The notes: generated by a model from the letters alone, not told the origin. Positions 51,812 to 61,771 are shown, counted from the stretch's first letter. The stretch: DNA of 64,000 bases from Streptomyces sp. 3214.6 (GCF_900129855.1 NZ_LT670819.1:2790001-2854000); one strand, 5' to 3'. Numbers and translations are program-made.

Positions 51812-52918
51812 CTACCGCTCGGTGGCCGCGAGCTGACCGCACGCCCCGTCGATCTCCTGACCACGGGTGTCCCGGACGGTCACGGGGACGCCGTGCGCGG
51901 CGATCGCCTCGACGAACGCCTTCTCGTCCTCCGGCCGGGAGGCCGTCCACTTCGAGCCCGGGGTCGGGTTGAGTGGGATGAGGTTGACGTGCACGGGCTT
52001 GCCGCGCAGCAGCCGCCCAAGCCGGTCACCGCGCCAGGCCTGGTCGTTGATGTCGCGGATCAGCGCGTACTCGATGGACAGCCGGCGCCCGGAGCGCTCG
52101 GTGTACTCGAACCCGGCGTCCAGCACCTCCCGCACCTTCCACCGCGTGTTCACGGGGACGAGGGTGTCGCGCAGCTCGTCGTCGGGCGCGTGCAGGGAGA
52201 TCGCGAGCCGGCACTTGAAGCCCTCGTCGGCGAACCGGTGGATGGCGGGCACCAGCCCGACCGTCGACACGGTGATGCCCCGCTGCGAGAGCCCGAGCCC
52301 GTCCGGCGCCGGGTCGGTGAGCGCGCGGATGGCGCCGACGACCCGCTTGTAGTTGGCGAGCGGCTCGCCCATCCCCATGAAGACGATGTTGGACAGCCGG
52401 GCCGGCCCCCCGGGCACGTCCCCGTCCCGCAGCGCCCGCATCCCGTCGACGATCTGGTGCACGATCTCGGCGGTGGACAGATTCCGGTCGAGCCCCGCCT
52501 GCCCGGTGGCGCAGAACGGGCAGTTCATCCCACACCCCGCCTGCGAGCTGATGCACATGGTCACCCGGTCCGGGTAGCGCATCAGCACCGACTCCACGAG
52601 TGTGCCGTCGAACAGCCGCCACAGGGTCTTGCGCGTGGTCCCCTGGTCCGTCGACAGATGCCGGACGACCGACATCAGGTCCGGCAGCAGCGCCTCACGC
52701 AGCTTCTCGCGCGCACCGGCGGGAATGTCCGTCCACTCCGCCGGGTCGTGCGCGTAGCGCGCGAAGTAGTGCTGCGACAGCTGCTTGGCACGGAACGGCT
52801 TCTCACCGATCTCCGCCACAACCTCCTTCCGCTCGGCGGGCGAGAGGTCGGCGAGGTGCCGCGGCGGCTTCTTGGCTCCGCGGGGGGCGACGAAAGTGAG
52901 TTCTCCGGGCTTAGGCAT
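51812..52918 (-). CDS. rlmN: 23S rRNA (adenine-2503-C2) methyltransferase RlmN
   Basis: A 368-residue radical-SAM methyltransferase. ATG 52918 gives the usual start MPKPGELTF; a second ATG two codons upstream is possible. The radical-SAM cysteines are in [12 protein letters not shown], and the family motifs [14 protein letters not shown] and [11 protein letters not shown] are present; C-terminal [12 protein letters not shown] carries the methyl-bearing Cys (in ACGQL). It modifies A2503 in 23S rRNA and A37 in tRNAs. It is separated from cdsA by two accessory genes and does not share an operon with it. Confidence 0.96.
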   Translation of the reverse strand: MPKPGELTFVAPRGAKKPPRHLADLSPAERKEVVAEIGEKPFRAKQLSQHYFARYAHDPAEWTDIPAGAREKLREALLPDLMSVVRHLSTDQGTTRKTLWRLFDGTLVESVLMRYPDRVTMCISSQAGCGMNCPFCATGQAGLDRNLSTAEIVHQIVDGMRALRDGDVPGGPARLSNIVFMGMGEPLANYKRVVGAIRALTDPAPDGLGLSQRGITVSTVGLVPAIHRFADEGFKCRLAISLHAPDDELRDTLVPVNTRWKVREVLDAGFEYTERSGRRLSIEYALIRDINDQAWRGDRLGRLLRGKPVHVNLIPLNPTPGSKWTASRPEDEKAFVEAIAAHGVPVTVRDTRGQEIDGACGQLAATER

Positions 52919-52982
52919 GGCCATACCAGTGTCGCAGATCGAATCGGGTGGCCCGGGCCGCCCGGATCCGGGTGCGGGACGG

Positions 52983-53651
52983 TTACCAGTTCCGTTCGGC
53001 GGTGGTCTTCGCCGGGCCGAGGACCTCCACATGGCCGTGATCGCCGTACAGGGCACGCCGCCAGTCGCCGAACACCTTCGCGGTGCGGTCCGCGCTGTCC
53101 TGCTCTCCCACACCGAAGTCGACCCGGACCACGGCCACGCTGCGGGCGCTGTCCGCGGGCACCCGGATGTGGACGCTCGTCACGTGGGAGGCGAGGGCCG
53201 CATCCGCTTTCGGAGCGTCCTTCGTGAGGTAGGCACGGAATTCGCGGAGCATCGGGAACCATCGGTGCGGACCGCTCGCAGGGTCGTCGGTGCCCTGGTC
53301 GTCGCTGGTCTCGTCGGGAAGATTGCTCTGGCCGTCGTCGGTGGTCTCGTCCGGAAGGCTGCCCTGGTCGTCGCTGGTGGTGTCGGGCAGGCTGCCCTGG
53401 TCGTCGCTGGTGGTGTCGGGAAGGCTGCCCTGGTCGTCGCTCGTCTCGTCCGGGAGATTGCTCTGGCCGTCGTCCGTGGTCTCGTCCGGAAGGCTGCCCT
53501 GGTCGTCGCTCGTCTCGTCCGTCGCGGACGATCCCGGTCCGGACGTGGCAGCCGTTCGCTCCCCGGCCTGCTGCGTACCGCAGGCGGTCAGCGGCAGGCA
53601 GCAGAAGGCAAGCACCACGGCAACGGGTGCGTACCGAGTCATCAACTTCAT
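52983..53651 (-). CDS. Lipoprotein with acidic tandem repeats
   Basis: A 222-residue lipoprotein (lipobox PLTACG, C24). Residues 45-123 are seven copies of an 11-12 residue repeat of two types, [11 protein letters not shown] (or DTT) and [12 protein letters not shown], rich in Asp, Ser, Gly and Thr. A conserved-looking C-terminal part follows, with [18 protein letters not shown] and [19 protein letters not shown]. No known domain is recognised. The repeat makes a flexible acidic spacer that would hold the C-terminal domain away from the membrane. Ca2+ or cell-wall binding is possible but unsupported. Confidence 0.82.
   Translation of the reverse strand: MKLMTRYAPVAVVLAFCCLPLTACGTQQAGERTAATSGPGSSATDETSDDQGSLPDETTDDGQSNLPDETSDDQGSLPDTTSDDQGSLPDTTSDDQGSLPDETTDDGQSNLPDETSDDQGTDDPASGPHRWFPMLREFRAYLTKDAPKADAALASHVTSVHIRVPADSARSVAVVRVDFGVGEQDSADRTAKVFGDWRRALYGDHGHVEVLGPAKTTAERNW
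53283..53519 (-). repeat. Coding tandem repeat of 33/36 bases, seven copies
   Basis: DNA equivalent of the [11 protein letters not shown]-type repeat in the lipoprotein gene, running from the codon for residue 45 (53519) to residue 123 (53283). Units alternate 33 and 36 bases; the inner copies are nearly identical, which suggests recent duplication. The copy number could differ between strains. Confidence 0.88.
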
Positions 53652-53716
53652 GTGTGTCCCCCTTCACACAGTGAGAGGGGGACACACAGCCGGGAGTTCC
53701 ATCGATCGCGGCGGGG

Positions 53717-54166
53717 CTACGCCATCCCGTGCTCCAGCCGGTCCTTCAGCAGCCGTTCGTTGTGCGGGAGCTCCTTGCGGACCTGGGGGCGGACGACGAG
53801 CGGGAGGAGGACCTTGCCCATGCCCTTGCCCTCGAAGTCGAGCTCCATGGTGACGCGGGAGCGGCGGCCGTCGTCGAGCGGAGTGATCTCGCCGTGGACA
53901 TGGCCGCGGATGGGCCCGTCGACGCCCTGCAGACCCCAGGCGCGCGGTGGGTCGTACTCGGTGTACTCCATGGTCATCGGCACGTCCCTGCGGCCTACGT
54001 GCCGGGTGATCCGCAGCCGGGAGCCCACACCCACCGGACCGGGGTCGAGTGGCTCCGCCGAGACGGCGCTCTGCTGCCACTCCGGCAGATGGGACGGGTC
54101 GATGACATACGCCCAGACGTCCTCGGGGCTGCGGTCGACGTCGATCGAATCACGGAAGCCGGACAT
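53717..54166 (-). CDS. SRPBCC family (polyketide cyclase/START-like) protein
   Basis: A 149-residue protein of the Bet v1-like fold: FRDSIDVDRSPEDVWAYVIDP at the start, a central LDFEGKGMGKVLLPLVVRP, and a C-terminal helix (RKELPHNERLLKDRLEHG). This family binds hydrophobic ligands or acts as a cyclase. It is transcribed alone; a terminator lies just upstream of it at 54250-54285. Confidence 0.87.
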   Translation of the reverse strand: MSGFRDSIDVDRSPEDVWAYVIDPSHLPEWQQSAVSAEPLDPGPVGVGSRLRITRHVGRRDVPMTMEYTEYDPPRAWGLQGVDGPIRGHVHGEITPLDDGRRSRVTMELDFEGKGMGKVLLPLVVRPQVRKELPHNERLLKDRLEHGMA

Positions 54167-54249
54167 GAAGCCCGCCCCCTTCCAGGGAGATCCCCCCTGA
54201 GGGCCCTCACCAGAAATCGTCCCACTCGGCCGCCCCGACGGCCACGGCA

Positions 54250-54285
54250 GCGGGCCCCCGCCCTGAGGTCAGGACGGGGGCCCGC
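54250..54285 (-). terminator. Terminator downstream of cdsA
   Basis: A stem of 16-17 base pairs with one mismatch (54250-54266 with 54269-54285) and a very short loop, between cdsA and the SRPBCC gene on the minus strand. It would end the frr-cdsA transcript. Confidence 0.82.
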
Positions 54286-54338
54286 ACAAGCCGAAGAACG
54301 CGCTCGGATCGGCCGGAATCAGCCTGGATCAGTCTGAA

Positions 54339-55514
54339 TCAGCCGGAACCCACGAACAGCACGAGCAGCAGCCATACGACCGGAGCCGTGGGCAGCAGCG
54401 AGTCCAGCCGGTCCATGATGCCGCCGTGGCCCGGGAGCAGCGTGCCCATGTCCTTGATGCCCAGGTCCCGCTTGATCATGGACTCGCCGAGGTCGCCGAG
54501 CGTGGCGCTGGCCGCGACGGCGAAGCCGAGCAGCAGACCCTGCCACCAGGTCCCGTCGTCGATCACGAACTGCATGAGCAGCGCGCCGGCGACCATCGCG
54601 AACGACACCGCGCCGAGCAGACCCTCGCGGGTCTTGCCGGGGCTGATGCGCGGGGCGAGCTTGGTCCTGCCGAAGCGCCAGCCGACGGCGTACGCGCCCG
54701 TGTCGCTGACGACCGTCAGCAGCAGGAACGTCATGACGCGGAACGCCCCGTCGTCGGCGGTGAGCATCAGGGCTACGAAGGTGGCCAGGAACGGGACGTA
54801 GAACGCGGCGAAGACGCCGGCCGTGACGTCCTTGAGGTAGCCCTCGGGCGGTTCCGTCATCCGCCAGACCAGCACCGCGAGCGCGGTGAGGGCCATGGCG
54901 ACCCAGGCGCCCTCGGGCCCCCGGACGTAGCCGGCGACGACCATCGCCGCGCCGCCGACCGCGAGCGGCACGAGCGGCGCCTTGATGCCCTTGCGCTCCT
55001 GCAGCCTGCTGGTCAGCTCCCACAGACCCACGACGACGGCGACCGCTATCACCCCGACGAACACGGCCTTGACGACGAACAGCGACGCGACGATCACCAC
55101 ACCGAGCCCGACCCCGACCCCTATGGCCGCGCCCAGGTCTCGGCCCGCACTCTTCTTCGGTGCGGGCGCCGGGTGAGGGGCGTCGGGCATGGGCTCCGGA
55201 TTCTGCGGCACTGCCGCAGGGGGCTGTGCCGACGGGGTGTCGTCACCACGGGCGGCGCCGGCGTGGGCGCCGCCATAGGTCTCGTCTCGGAACAAGGGGC
55301 CGCCCAACCGAGCGGCCCCCCGGTCGTCATCCTGGTGACCGCCGTATGCGGATACGTCGGGGACGACGGGCATGGGGCGAGTCTGCTGCGCCTCAGGCGC
55401 ATCGTACGCGGAACCCGCCGGGACAGCGCCCTGGACAGGCCCCTGGTCGACGGGCCCCCAGTACCCGGCCCGCGACCCGGTGTGTGGCGGTGAGCCCCAG
55501 GAAGAGTCGTTCAT
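54339..55514 (-). CDS. cdsA: Phosphatidate cytidylyltransferase
   Basis: A 391-residue integral membrane enzyme converting phosphatidate and CTP to CDP-diacylglycerol. About 125 residues of Pro/Gly/Ala-rich, probably disordered cytoplasmic sequence precede the first helix, an extension compared with enteric CdsA. The family signature is seen as SDTGAYAVGWRFGR, APRISPGKTREG and DLGESMIKRDLGIKDMG with LLPGHGGIMDRLDS. The ATG overlaps the frr stop by one base (TGATG). The frr-cdsA order is conserved in actinobacteria. Confidence 0.96.
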   Translation of the reverse strand: MNDSSWGSPPHTGSRAGYWGPVDQGPVQGAVPAGSAYDAPEAQQTRPMPVVPDVSAYGGHQDDDRGAARLGGPLFRDETYGGAHAGAARGDDTPSAQPPAAVPQNPEPMPDAPHPAPAPKKSAGRDLGAAIGVGVGLGVVIVASLFVVKAVFVGVIAVAVVVGLWELTSRLQERKGIKAPLVPLAVGGAAMVVAGYVRGPEGAWVAMALTALAVLVWRMTEPPEGYLKDVTAGVFAAFYVPFLATFVALMLTADDGAFRVMTFLLLTVVSDTGAYAVGWRFGRTKLAPRISPGKTREGLLGAVSFAMVAGALLMQFVIDDGTWWQGLLLGFAVAASATLGDLGESMIKRDLGIKDMGTLLPGHGGIMDRLDSLLPTAPVVWLLLVLFVGSG

Positions 55515-56071
55515 CAGACCTCGAGCAGCTCCGCTTCCTTGTGCTTCAGGAGCTCGTCCACCTGAGCGACGTACTTCGCGGTGGTGTCGTCGAGCTCCTT
55601 CTCCGCACGACGGCCCTCGTCCTCGCCGACCTCGCCGTCCTTGATGAGCTTGTCGATCGCGTCCTTGGCCTTGCGGCGGACCGCGCGGATGGACACCTTG
55701 GCGTCCTCGCCCTTGCCCTTGGCGACCTTGATGTAGTCGCGGCGGCGCTCCTCGGTGAGCTCGGGGAACACCACCCGGATGATGTTGCCGTCGTTGCTCG
55801 GGTTGACGCCCAGGTCGGAGTCGCGGATCGCCTGTTCGATGTTGCGCAGCGCGCTCTTGTCGAACGGGGTCACGACCGCCATGCGCGGCTCCGGCACGGA
55901 GAACGAAGCCAGCTGGTTGATCGGCGTCGGCGCGCCGTAGTAGTCGGCCACGATCTTGTTGAACATCGCCGGGTGCGCACGGCCGGTGCGGATCGCGGCG
56001 AAGTCCTCCTTGGCGACCACGACGGCCTTCTCCATCTTCTCCTCGGCCTCGAGGAGGGTCTCTTCGATCAC
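55514..56071 (-). CDS. frr: Ribosome recycling factor
   Basis: A 185-residue protein, exactly the size of RRF. It starts at GTG 56071 (the second of two adjacent GTG codons), six bases after AGGAG. Typical sequence: [43 protein letters not shown], and [24 protein letters not shown]. It releases ribosomes after termination together with EF-G. It is 206 bases downstream of pyrH and coupled to cdsA. Confidence 0.97.
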   Translation of the reverse strand: MIEETLLEAEEKMEKAVVVAKEDFAAIRTGRAHPAMFNKIVADYYGAPTPINQLASFSVPEPRMAVVTPFDKSALRNIEQAIRDSDLGVNPSNDGNIIRVVFPELTEERRRDYIKVAKGKGEDAKVSIRAVRRKAKDAIDKLIKDGEVGEDEGRRAEKELDDTTAKYVAQVDELLKHKEAELLEV

Positions 56072-56277
56072 CACTTGCTCCTGCGTGTCTTGAGTAGGCC
56101 CGGCTGCGGTTCCCTGTCGGTGGCGGCGGCCGGCTGCGTCGCGTCTTCTTCCTGCACGGTTCCCGACCGGCAGAACATTGTCCATCCCCCGACCCGGGTC
56201 CGTCCCCGGTCAGGTGTTGTCGTGCGGACCGGAGAGGGACCGAAGAGTCCTACCGGTCGTGGACCGGGGGTTTTCGG

Positions 56278-57036
56278 TCAGGCCCGGCTGCCCTGCTCAC
56301 CCACCAGCGTGCCGATCTTCTCACCCTTGACGGCGCGAGCGATATTGCCCTCGGCCAGAAGCTCGAAGACGAGGATCGGGAGCTTGTTGTCGCGGCACAG
56401 CGTGACGGCGGTGGCGTCGGCGACCTTCAGGTCGCGGGTGATGACGTCCCCGTAGCCGAGGGCGTCGAACTTGACGGCCGCCGGGTTGGTCTTCGGGTCG
56501 GAGTCGTAGACGCCGTCCACGCCGTTCTTGCCCATCAGCAGCGCCTCGGCGTCGATCTCCAGGGCGCGCTGGGCGGCGGTGGTGTCGGTGGAGAAGTACG
56601 GCATGCCCATACCGGCGCCGAAGATGACCACGCGGCCCTTCTCCAGATGGCGCACGGCGCGCAGCGGGATGTACGGCTCGGCGACCTGGCCCATGGTGAT
56701 GGCGGTCTGCACCCGGCTGTCGATGCCCTCCTTCTCCAGGAAGTCCTGGAGGGCGAGGCAGTTCATGACCGTGCCGAGCATGCCCATGTAGTCGGAGCGG
56801 GCCCGGTCCATGCCGCGTACCTGCAGTTCGGCGCCGCGGAAGAAGTTGCCGCCGCCGATGACGACCGCGATCTCCGCGCCGTCCCGGACGACGGCTGCGA
56901 TCTCGCGGGCGATCTTGTGCACCACGTCGGGGTCCACACCCAGGCCGCCGCCACCGGCGAAGGCCTCTCCGGACAGCTTCAGCAGAAACCGGCCGCTCAC
57001 TTTGCCGTCGTCGCTCTTCTGGGCCTTGGTGGTCAT
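56278..57036 (-). CDS. pyrH: UMP kinase
   Basis: A 252-residue amino-acid-kinase-fold enzyme. Motifs: [33 protein letters not shown], and [17 protein letters not shown]. It phosphorylates UMP to UDP. ATG 57036 begins [13 protein letters not shown], with GAGAA upstream. Between it and tsf lies a 19-base-pair inverted repeat (57069-57130), which may separate the transcripts. Confidence 0.97.
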   Translation of the reverse strand: MTTKAQKSDDGKVSGRFLLKLSGEAFAGGGGLGVDPDVVHKIAREIAAVVRDGAEIAVVIGGGNFFRGAELQVRGMDRARSDYMGMLGTVMNCLALQDFLEKEGIDSRVQTAITMGQVAEPYIPLRAVRHLEKGRVVIFGAGMGMPYFSTDTTAAQRALEIDAEALLMGKNGVDGVYDSDPKTNPAAVKFDALGYGDVITRDLKVADATAVTLCRDNKLPILVFELLAEGNIARAVKGEKIGTLVGEQGSRA

Positions 57037-57068
57037 GACGTTCTCGCTTCTTTGACGGGTCGCACATA

Positions 57069-57130
57069 CGAGGAGGCCATTGCCGCGGCGGGGTGTCGTT
57101 CGCATCCCATGCGCGGCAATGGCCTCCTCG
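57069..57130 (-). terminator. Large inverted repeat between tsf and pyrH
   Basis: A perfect 19-base-pair stem (57069-57087 with 57112-57130) and a 24-base loop. It lies 95 bases after the tsf stop and 33 bases before the pyrH start. It is probably a terminator or attenuator, but without a T-tract; an RNA processing site is an alternative. Confidence 0.75.
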
Positions 57131-57225
57131 TCAGATCTGCTGTCGTCCGTCACGCGCCCGCGTGACGGCGTACCGGACGACTGCACCCGACCCTATCGGG
57201 CCGACGCGCCGATCGCGGCACGGAC

Positions 57226-58062
57226 TCAGATGCCGACCTTGATGCGCGTGAAGCGCTTCAGGGTGACACCGGCCTCGTCCAGGACCTTCTGGACGGACTT
57301 CTTGTTGTCGAGCGCGTACGGCTGGCCGAGCAGCGTGGCGTCCTTGAAGAAGCCGTTGAGGCGACCCTCGACGATCTTCGGCAGGGCGGCCTCGGGCTTG
57401 CCCTCGGCGCGGGTGGTCTCCTCGGCGACGCGGCGCTCGGACTCGACGACCTCGGCCGGCACGTCCTCCTTGGAGAGGTACTTCGGCGCGAAGGCGGCGA
57501 TGTGCTGGGCGATGCCCTTGGCGACGTCGGCGTTCGGCTTGTCCAGCTCGACGAGGACACCGATCTGCGGGGGCAGGTCGGGCATCGTGCGGTGCATGTA
57601 GGCGGACACGAAGCCGTCGGTGAACTGCGCGAAGCGGTCCAGGACGATCTTCTCGCCGAGGTTGGCGTTGGCCTCGTCCACGAACGCCTGGACGGTCTTG
57701 CCGGCCTCGATCTCGGAGCCGAGCAGGGCGTCGAGGTCGGCCGGGGAGGTCGCGGCGACGTGCTGCGCGATCTGGTTGGCGACGGCCTGGAACTTCTCGC
57801 CCTTGGCGACGAAGTCCGTCTCGCACTTCAGCTCGACGAGGACACCGGAGGAGTTGTCGTCGGCGATGACGGAGACCACGGCGCCGTTCTCGGCGGAGCG
57901 GCCCTCGCGCTTGGCGACGCCCTTCTGGCCCTTGATACGGAGCGCCTCGACGGCCTTCTCGACGTTGCCCTCGGCCTCGTCCAGCGCCTTCTTGCAGTCC
58001 ATCATGCCGGCGCCGGTGAGCTCACGGAGCTTCTTGACGTCGGCGGCGGTGTAGTTCGCCAT
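57226..58062 (-). CDS. tsf: Elongation factor Ts
   Basis: A 278-residue EF-Ts. The N-terminal UBA-like module starts MANYTAADVKKLRELTGAGM with MDCKKALDEAEGNVEKAVE; the core reads ALRIKGQKGVAKREGRSAENG and VELKCETDFVAKGEKF. It recharges EF-Tu with GTP. It follows rpsB on the same strand, separated by 156 bases that contain a hairpin. Confidence 0.97.
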   Translation of the reverse strand: MANYTAADVKKLRELTGAGMMDCKKALDEAEGNVEKAVEALRIKGQKGVAKREGRSAENGAVVSVIADDNSSGVLVELKCETDFVAKGEKFQAVANQIAQHVAATSPADLDALLGSEIEAGKTVQAFVDEANANLGEKIVLDRFAQFTDGFVSAYMHRTMPDLPPQIGVLVELDKPNADVAKGIAQHIAAFAPKYLSKEDVPAEVVESERRVAEETTRAEGKPEAALPKIVEGRLNGFFKDATLLGQPYALDNKKSVQKVLDEAGVTLKRFTRIKVGI

Positions 58063-58130
58063 GATCTGTGAATCTCTCTCGGAGTTCGAAGTCTCGAAGA
58101 TCTACGAAGATCTGGGGGCTGTGGGTGAAC

Positions 58131-58159
58131 GGCGGGCGGCGTACTGGACGCCCCCCGCC
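58131..58159 (-). terminator. Hairpin between rpsB and tsf
   Basis: A 12-base-pair stem with one mismatch (58131-58142 with 58148-58159) and a 5-base loop. It is a likely attenuator between rpsB and tsf. The nearby direct repeat cgaagatcta/cgaagatctg (58095-58114) has no clear role. Confidence 0.65.
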
Positions 58160-58218
58160 GTCACTTCGTCCCTACGACCGTACGGGCGCGACGGCGACCG
58201 CACGGCCTACGGCCTGAA

Positions 58219-59172
58219 TCAGGCCTGCTCGCCCTCGGCGGCCGGAGCCTCGGCGGGGGCGGCCTCGGCAGCGGGGGCCTCGGCAGCGGGGGCCTCGGCA
58301 GCGGGGGCCTCGGCAGCGGGGGCCTCGGCCTCAGCGGCCGGAGCCTCGGCAGCGGCCTCGGCCGGCTTCTCCGCGGCCTCGGTGTCGGCGTCGGCCTTCT
58401 TCTCGCCCTCGAGCAGGTCGCGCTCCCACTCGGCCAGCGGCTCGCCCGCGGCCTTCTCGCCCTTGTCACCGGTGGCGACACGGGAGCGGGAGATGAGGCC
58501 CTCGGCGACCGCGTCGGCGATCACGCGGGTGAGCAGGGTGACGGAGCGGATCGCGTCGTCGTTGCCCGGGATCTTGTAGTCGACCTCGTCGGGGTCGCAG
58601 TTGGTGTCGAGGATGGCGACGACCGGGATGTTGAGCTTCCGGGCCTCGCCGACCGCGATGTGCTCCTTCTTGGTGTCCACGATCCAGACGGCGCTGGGCA
58701 CCTTGGACATCTCGCGGATACCACCGAGGGTCTTCTCGAGCTTGGCCTTCTCACGCGAGAGGACCAGGAGCTCCTTCTTGGTCAGACCCGAAGCGGCGAC
58801 GTCCTCGAAGTCGATCTGCTCGAGCTCCTTGAGGCGCTGCAGACGCTTGTAGACGGTGGAGAAGTTGGTGAGCATGCCGCCCAGCCAGCGCTGGTTGACG
58901 TAGGGCATGCCGACGCGGGTGGCCTGCTCGGCGATGGCCTCCTGCGCCTGCTTCTTCGTGCCGACGAACATGACCGTGCCGCCGTGGGCGACGGTCTCCT
59001 TGACGAACTCGTAGGCGCGGTCGATGTACGACAGCGACTGGAGCAGGTCGATGATGTAGATGCCGTTGCGCTCGGTGAAGATGAAGCGCTTCATCTTCGG
59101 GTTCCAGCGACGGGTCTGGTGACCGAAGTGGACGCCGCTCTCCAGCAGCTCCCGCATCGTGACGACGGCCAT
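58219..59172 (-). CDS. rpsB: 30S ribosomal protein S2
   Basis: A 317-residue S2 from ATG 59172 with AAGGAG upstream. The family core [58 protein letters not shown] and [20 protein letters not shown] is complete by about residue 235. A C-terminal tail of about 65 residues follows, rich in Glu, Ala and Pro (repeats of EAPAA), absent from enteric S2 but usual in Streptomyces. The tail is encoded by a nearly perfect 15-base tandem repeat. Confidence 0.97.
   Translation of the reverse strand: MAVVTMRELLESGVHFGHQTRRWNPKMKRFIFTERNGIYIIDLLQSLSYIDRAYEFVKETVAHGGTVMFVGTKKQAQEAIAEQATRVGMPYVNQRWLGGMLTNFSTVYKRLQRLKELEQIDFEDVAASGLTKKELLVLSREKAKLEKTLGGIREMSKVPSAVWIVDTKKEHIAVGEARKLNIPVVAILDTNCDPDEVDYKIPGNDDAIRSVTLLTRVIADAVAEGLISRSRVATGDKGEKAAGEPLAEWERDLLEGEKKADADTEAAEKPAEAAAEAPAAEAEAPAAEAPAAEAPAAEAPAAEAAPAEAPAAEGEQA
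58261..58320 (-). repeat. Four perfect 15-base repeats in the rpsB 3' end
   Basis: Unit ggcctcggcagcggg (plus strand) at 58261-58275, 58276-58290, 58291-58305 and 58306-58320, coding for the EAPAA-type tail of S2. It can change length by slippage without altering the ribosomal core domain. Confidence 0.92.
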
Positions 59173-59452
59173 GGCCGTTCTCCTTGTTTTTCTCGGTTGT
59201 GCCGCGGATGCCGGACGGCTCCCGCGCCTGACGCCCGCGGTGCGCCGAGCCACGAAGGACCGAGGGGCGCGGATACCGGGAGACCGACCGTGGCCGGCGC
59301 CCGATACCGGGGCGTGCGAAGTCGACCCGGTGACCCGGATCGCCAGAAGAAGTGTACGGGACCCGGGAGGCACCGGGTGACGCCACTGTCCACAACCGGC
59401 GAGTAGTCCACAGGTCCGCGCCGTGGCCCGGGGGATGCGGAACGGTTCTCCC

Positions 59453-60031
59453 ATGTACGCGAAGCGATGCCTCGGCGGCCTGGTGCTGCTCCTGTTGATC
59501 ACGATGCTGGCGTCCGTGGCGTGGGCGGACCCGCAGGCCCCGCCGCGAGCCCCCGCGCTCCCGTCGGCTCCGGTCCCGGCGATCGGCCGGTCCTGGCCGG
59601 TCGGCACGCGCCCGGCGGTGGTACGCGGCTGGGAGCCCCCGGCCACGCCGTACGCGCGCGGTCACCGGGGCGTTGACCTGGCGGCCCCGCCGGGCGCCCC
59701 GGTCCGGACGGTGGCTCCGGGCCGTGTGTCCTTCGCGGGGCGGGTGGCGGGCCGCGGGGTCGTCGCAGTGGAGCTGACCGGCACGGGTGAGCCGCCGCTG
59801 CGGACGACCTATGAGCCGGTACGGGCGTCGGTGCACAAGGGTGACGAGGTGGCACCGGGTCAGGTGATCGGCATGGTGGAACCGGCGGGGCCGCACTGCG
59901 CGGTGACGTGTGTGCACTGGGGGCTGCTGCGGGGCGAGGCGTACCTGGACCCGCTGTCGCTGCTGCCGCCGTGGCTGCTGCGCCGGGGCCCGTCGCGACT
60001 GCTGCCGGTGGTCGGCGTCCCCCTGCCGTAG
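59453..60031 (+). CDS. Secreted M23 family peptidase (LytM-like)
   Basis: A 192-residue protein from ATG 59453; in-frame starts at GTG 59423 and ATG 59435 would only lengthen the cytoplasmic end. A signal peptide ([20 protein letters not shown]) precedes a Pro-rich linker. The M23 domain shows [15 protein letters not shown] (zinc ligands His and Asp) and [13 protein letters not shown] (final His). The second His of the HxH motif is replaced (CVHWG), so the metal site may be altered. It is probably a cell-wall-binding or -cleaving protein, encoded divergently from rpsB. Confidence 0.88.
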   Translation: MYAKRCLGGLVLLLLITMLASVAWADPQAPPRAPALPSAPVPAIGRSWPVGTRPAVVRGWEPPATPYARGHRGVDLAAPPGAPVRTVAPGRVSFAGRVAGRGVVAVELTGTGEPPLRTTYEPVRASVHKGDEVAPGQVIGMVEPAGPHCAVTCVHWGLLRGEAYLDPLSLLPPWLLRRGPSRLLPVVGVPLP

Positions 60032-60032
60032 C

Positions 60033-60623
60033 TCAGCCCAGCACGCCCCGCAGGACCATGGAGACCGCCGCGTCCGTGATCGCCGAGGGATCCTCGGCGG
60101 CTCCCAGTTCGATCCGCCGTACCGCCGCGTCCACGACGCCCTGCAACAGCATGGCCGCGAGGCGGGGCTCCGTGTGCCCCAGCTCCGCCAGGGCCTCCCC
60201 GATCATCGATACGAGCCCGCCGTGCGCCGCGCGGATCTTCTCCCGGGCCCCGGCGTCCAGTTCGCTCGCCGAGATCGCCACGACGGCCCGGTGCCGGCGG
60301 TCCCCCACCAGCGCGAGCTGCTGCCGCACATACGCCTCGACCTTGGCCTCCGCCCCATCGGCCGCGGCCATGGCCGTCTCGACCTCCGCCGCCCACACGG
60401 GGAAGTCGACCTCGCACAGCTCCTCGACCACGGCGGCCCGCGACCGGAAGTACTCGTACACGGACGAGCGCGCGAGGCCGGTGCGCTCGGCGAGGGCCGG
60501 GAAGGTCAGCGCCTCCGTCCCGCCTTCGGACAACAGGGAGCGTGCCGCGTCCAGCAAAGCGGCACGCTGCATCGACCGGTGCTCGGCCACGGAGGCCGCT
60601 CGAATCCTTGGCACGTCAACCAC
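60033..60623 (-). CDS. TetR family transcriptional regulator
   Basis: A 196-residue regulator starting with GTG 60623. The helix-turn-helix is LTFPALAERTGLARSSVYEYF (about 40-60), preceded by the RAALLDAARSLL helix. The C-terminal ligand domain is Ala-rich (DAAVRRIELGAAEDPSAITD). It ends one base from the convergent M23 gene. No obvious target gene adjoins; it may control itself or a distant gene. Confidence 0.93.
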   Translation of the reverse strand: MVDVPRIRAASVAEHRSMQRAALLDAARSLLSEGGTEALTFPALAERTGLARSSVYEYFRSRAAVVEELCEVDFPVWAAEVETAMAAADGAEAKVEAYVRQQLALVGDRRHRAVVAISASELDAGAREKIRAAHGGLVSMIGEALAELGHTEPRLAAMLLQGVVDAAVRRIELGAAEDPSAITDAAVSMVLRGVLG

Positions 60624-60664
60624 TCTACGGACGCGCCACCCCCGACGGGAGTGACTCGGGCCGG

Positions 60665-61507
60665 TCAGCGACCGAAGCCCGCCAGTTTCGCACGCAGCTG
60701 GAGCACGGACTTGGTGTGGATCTGGCTGACCCTGCTCTCAGTCACGCCCAGCACGTTCCCGATCTCGGCGAGCGTCAGCCCCTCGTAGTAGTACAGGGTG
60801 ACGACCGTCTTCTCCCGATCGGGCAGCGTGTTGATCGCCCGCGCCAGGAACCGCCTGAGCTCCCGGTCCTCGGCCACCTCCACGGGGTTGTCGGCGGCGG
60901 TGTCCTCGAGGGTGTCCATCAGGCTCAGCCGGTCACCGCCCTCACCCCCGGCGTGCAGCAACTCCTCCAGCGCCACCACGTTGGCCAGCGACAGCTGACT
61001 GAACACGGCGTGCAGCTCGTCCACCGCGATGCCCAGCTCGGCGGCCACCTCACACTCCGACGGAGTCCGCCGCAGCCGCGCCTCCAGCGTGGCGTAGGCC
61101 CGCTCGACGTTGCGCGCCTTCTGCCGCACCGACCGCGGGATCCAGTCCAGGGCCCGCAGCTCGTCGATCATCGCGCCCCGGATCCGGGTGATCGCGTACG
61201 TCTCGAACTTGATCTCCCGGTCGATGTCGAACTTCTCGATCGCGTCGATCAGCCCGAAGACCCCGGAGGACACGAAGTCGGCCTGCTCCACGTTGGGCGG
61301 CAGACCGACGCTCACCCGTCCCGCCACGTACTTCACCAGCGGCGAGTAGTGCAGGATCAGCTGCTCCCGCAGCCGCTCGTCCCCCGTGTCCTTGTACGAC
61401 CGCCACAGCTCGTCGAGCGTCGAGGGAGCGGGCGGCCGCACGCTGCCACCGTCGCGGGCGGCTGGGGGGATCGCCGCCCGGTCGGGCCCGGAGGTGTGCT
61501 GGGGCAT
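60665..61507 (-). CDS. whiG: RNA polymerase sigma factor WhiG
   Basis: A 280-residue FliA/WhiG sigma factor, the exact length of the Streptomyces protein. Region 2: [41 protein letters not shown] and [17 protein letters not shown]; region 3: [20 protein letters not shown]; region 4: [27 protein letters not shown] 61507 opens [12 protein letters not shown]. In Streptomyces WhiG starts the sporulation programme of aerial hyphae (whiH, whiI and related targets). Its position here next to dprA and the rpsB block is the conserved one. Confidence 0.97.
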   Translation of the reverse strand: MPQHTSGPDRAAIPPAARDGGSVRPPAPSTLDELWRSYKDTGDERLREQLILHYSPLVKYVAGRVSVGLPPNVEQADFVSSGVFGLIDAIEKFDIDREIKFETYAITRIRGAMIDELRALDWIPRSVRQKARNVERAYATLEARLRRTPSECEVAAELGIAVDELHAVFSQLSLANVVALEELLHAGGEGGDRLSLMDTLEDTAADNPVEVAEDRELRRFLARAINTLPDREKTVVTLYYYEGLTLAEIGNVLGVTESRVSQIHTKSVLQLRAKLAGFGR

Positions 61508-61771
61508 TCGTCGCCTTGTGCCGTTCTGCCGTGAAGTGCGTGAGGTGGGTACCGCGTGGTGCAGAGGTGCCGGTCTGTGCCGGAATCCACGTGAGCGTAG
61601 CGTGACTGGAGTGTCGCGGTGCGCGAAGGGCGTGGTCGGACCGGTACGCAGATACGTTCCGCTGGGCGCACCCCAGCGTTGCCGCGCTCGCTGTGGGTGA
61701 TCACCGGGATGGGTCAACTGCCGCAATTCCCAAGGCTTTCGAGGTTCCCCCGGACGGCCGAACCTCCCGGG

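Noticed and set aside
53283-53519. Regularly spaced repeats that could look like a CRISPR array
   Set aside because: The units are adjacent in-frame codon repeats of a lipoprotein with no unique spacers, and there are no cas genes nearby.
61508-61771. Possible small gene between whiG and dprA
   Set aside because: No frame shows coding bias with a ribosome-binding site. The stretch presumably holds the whiG promoter and leader.
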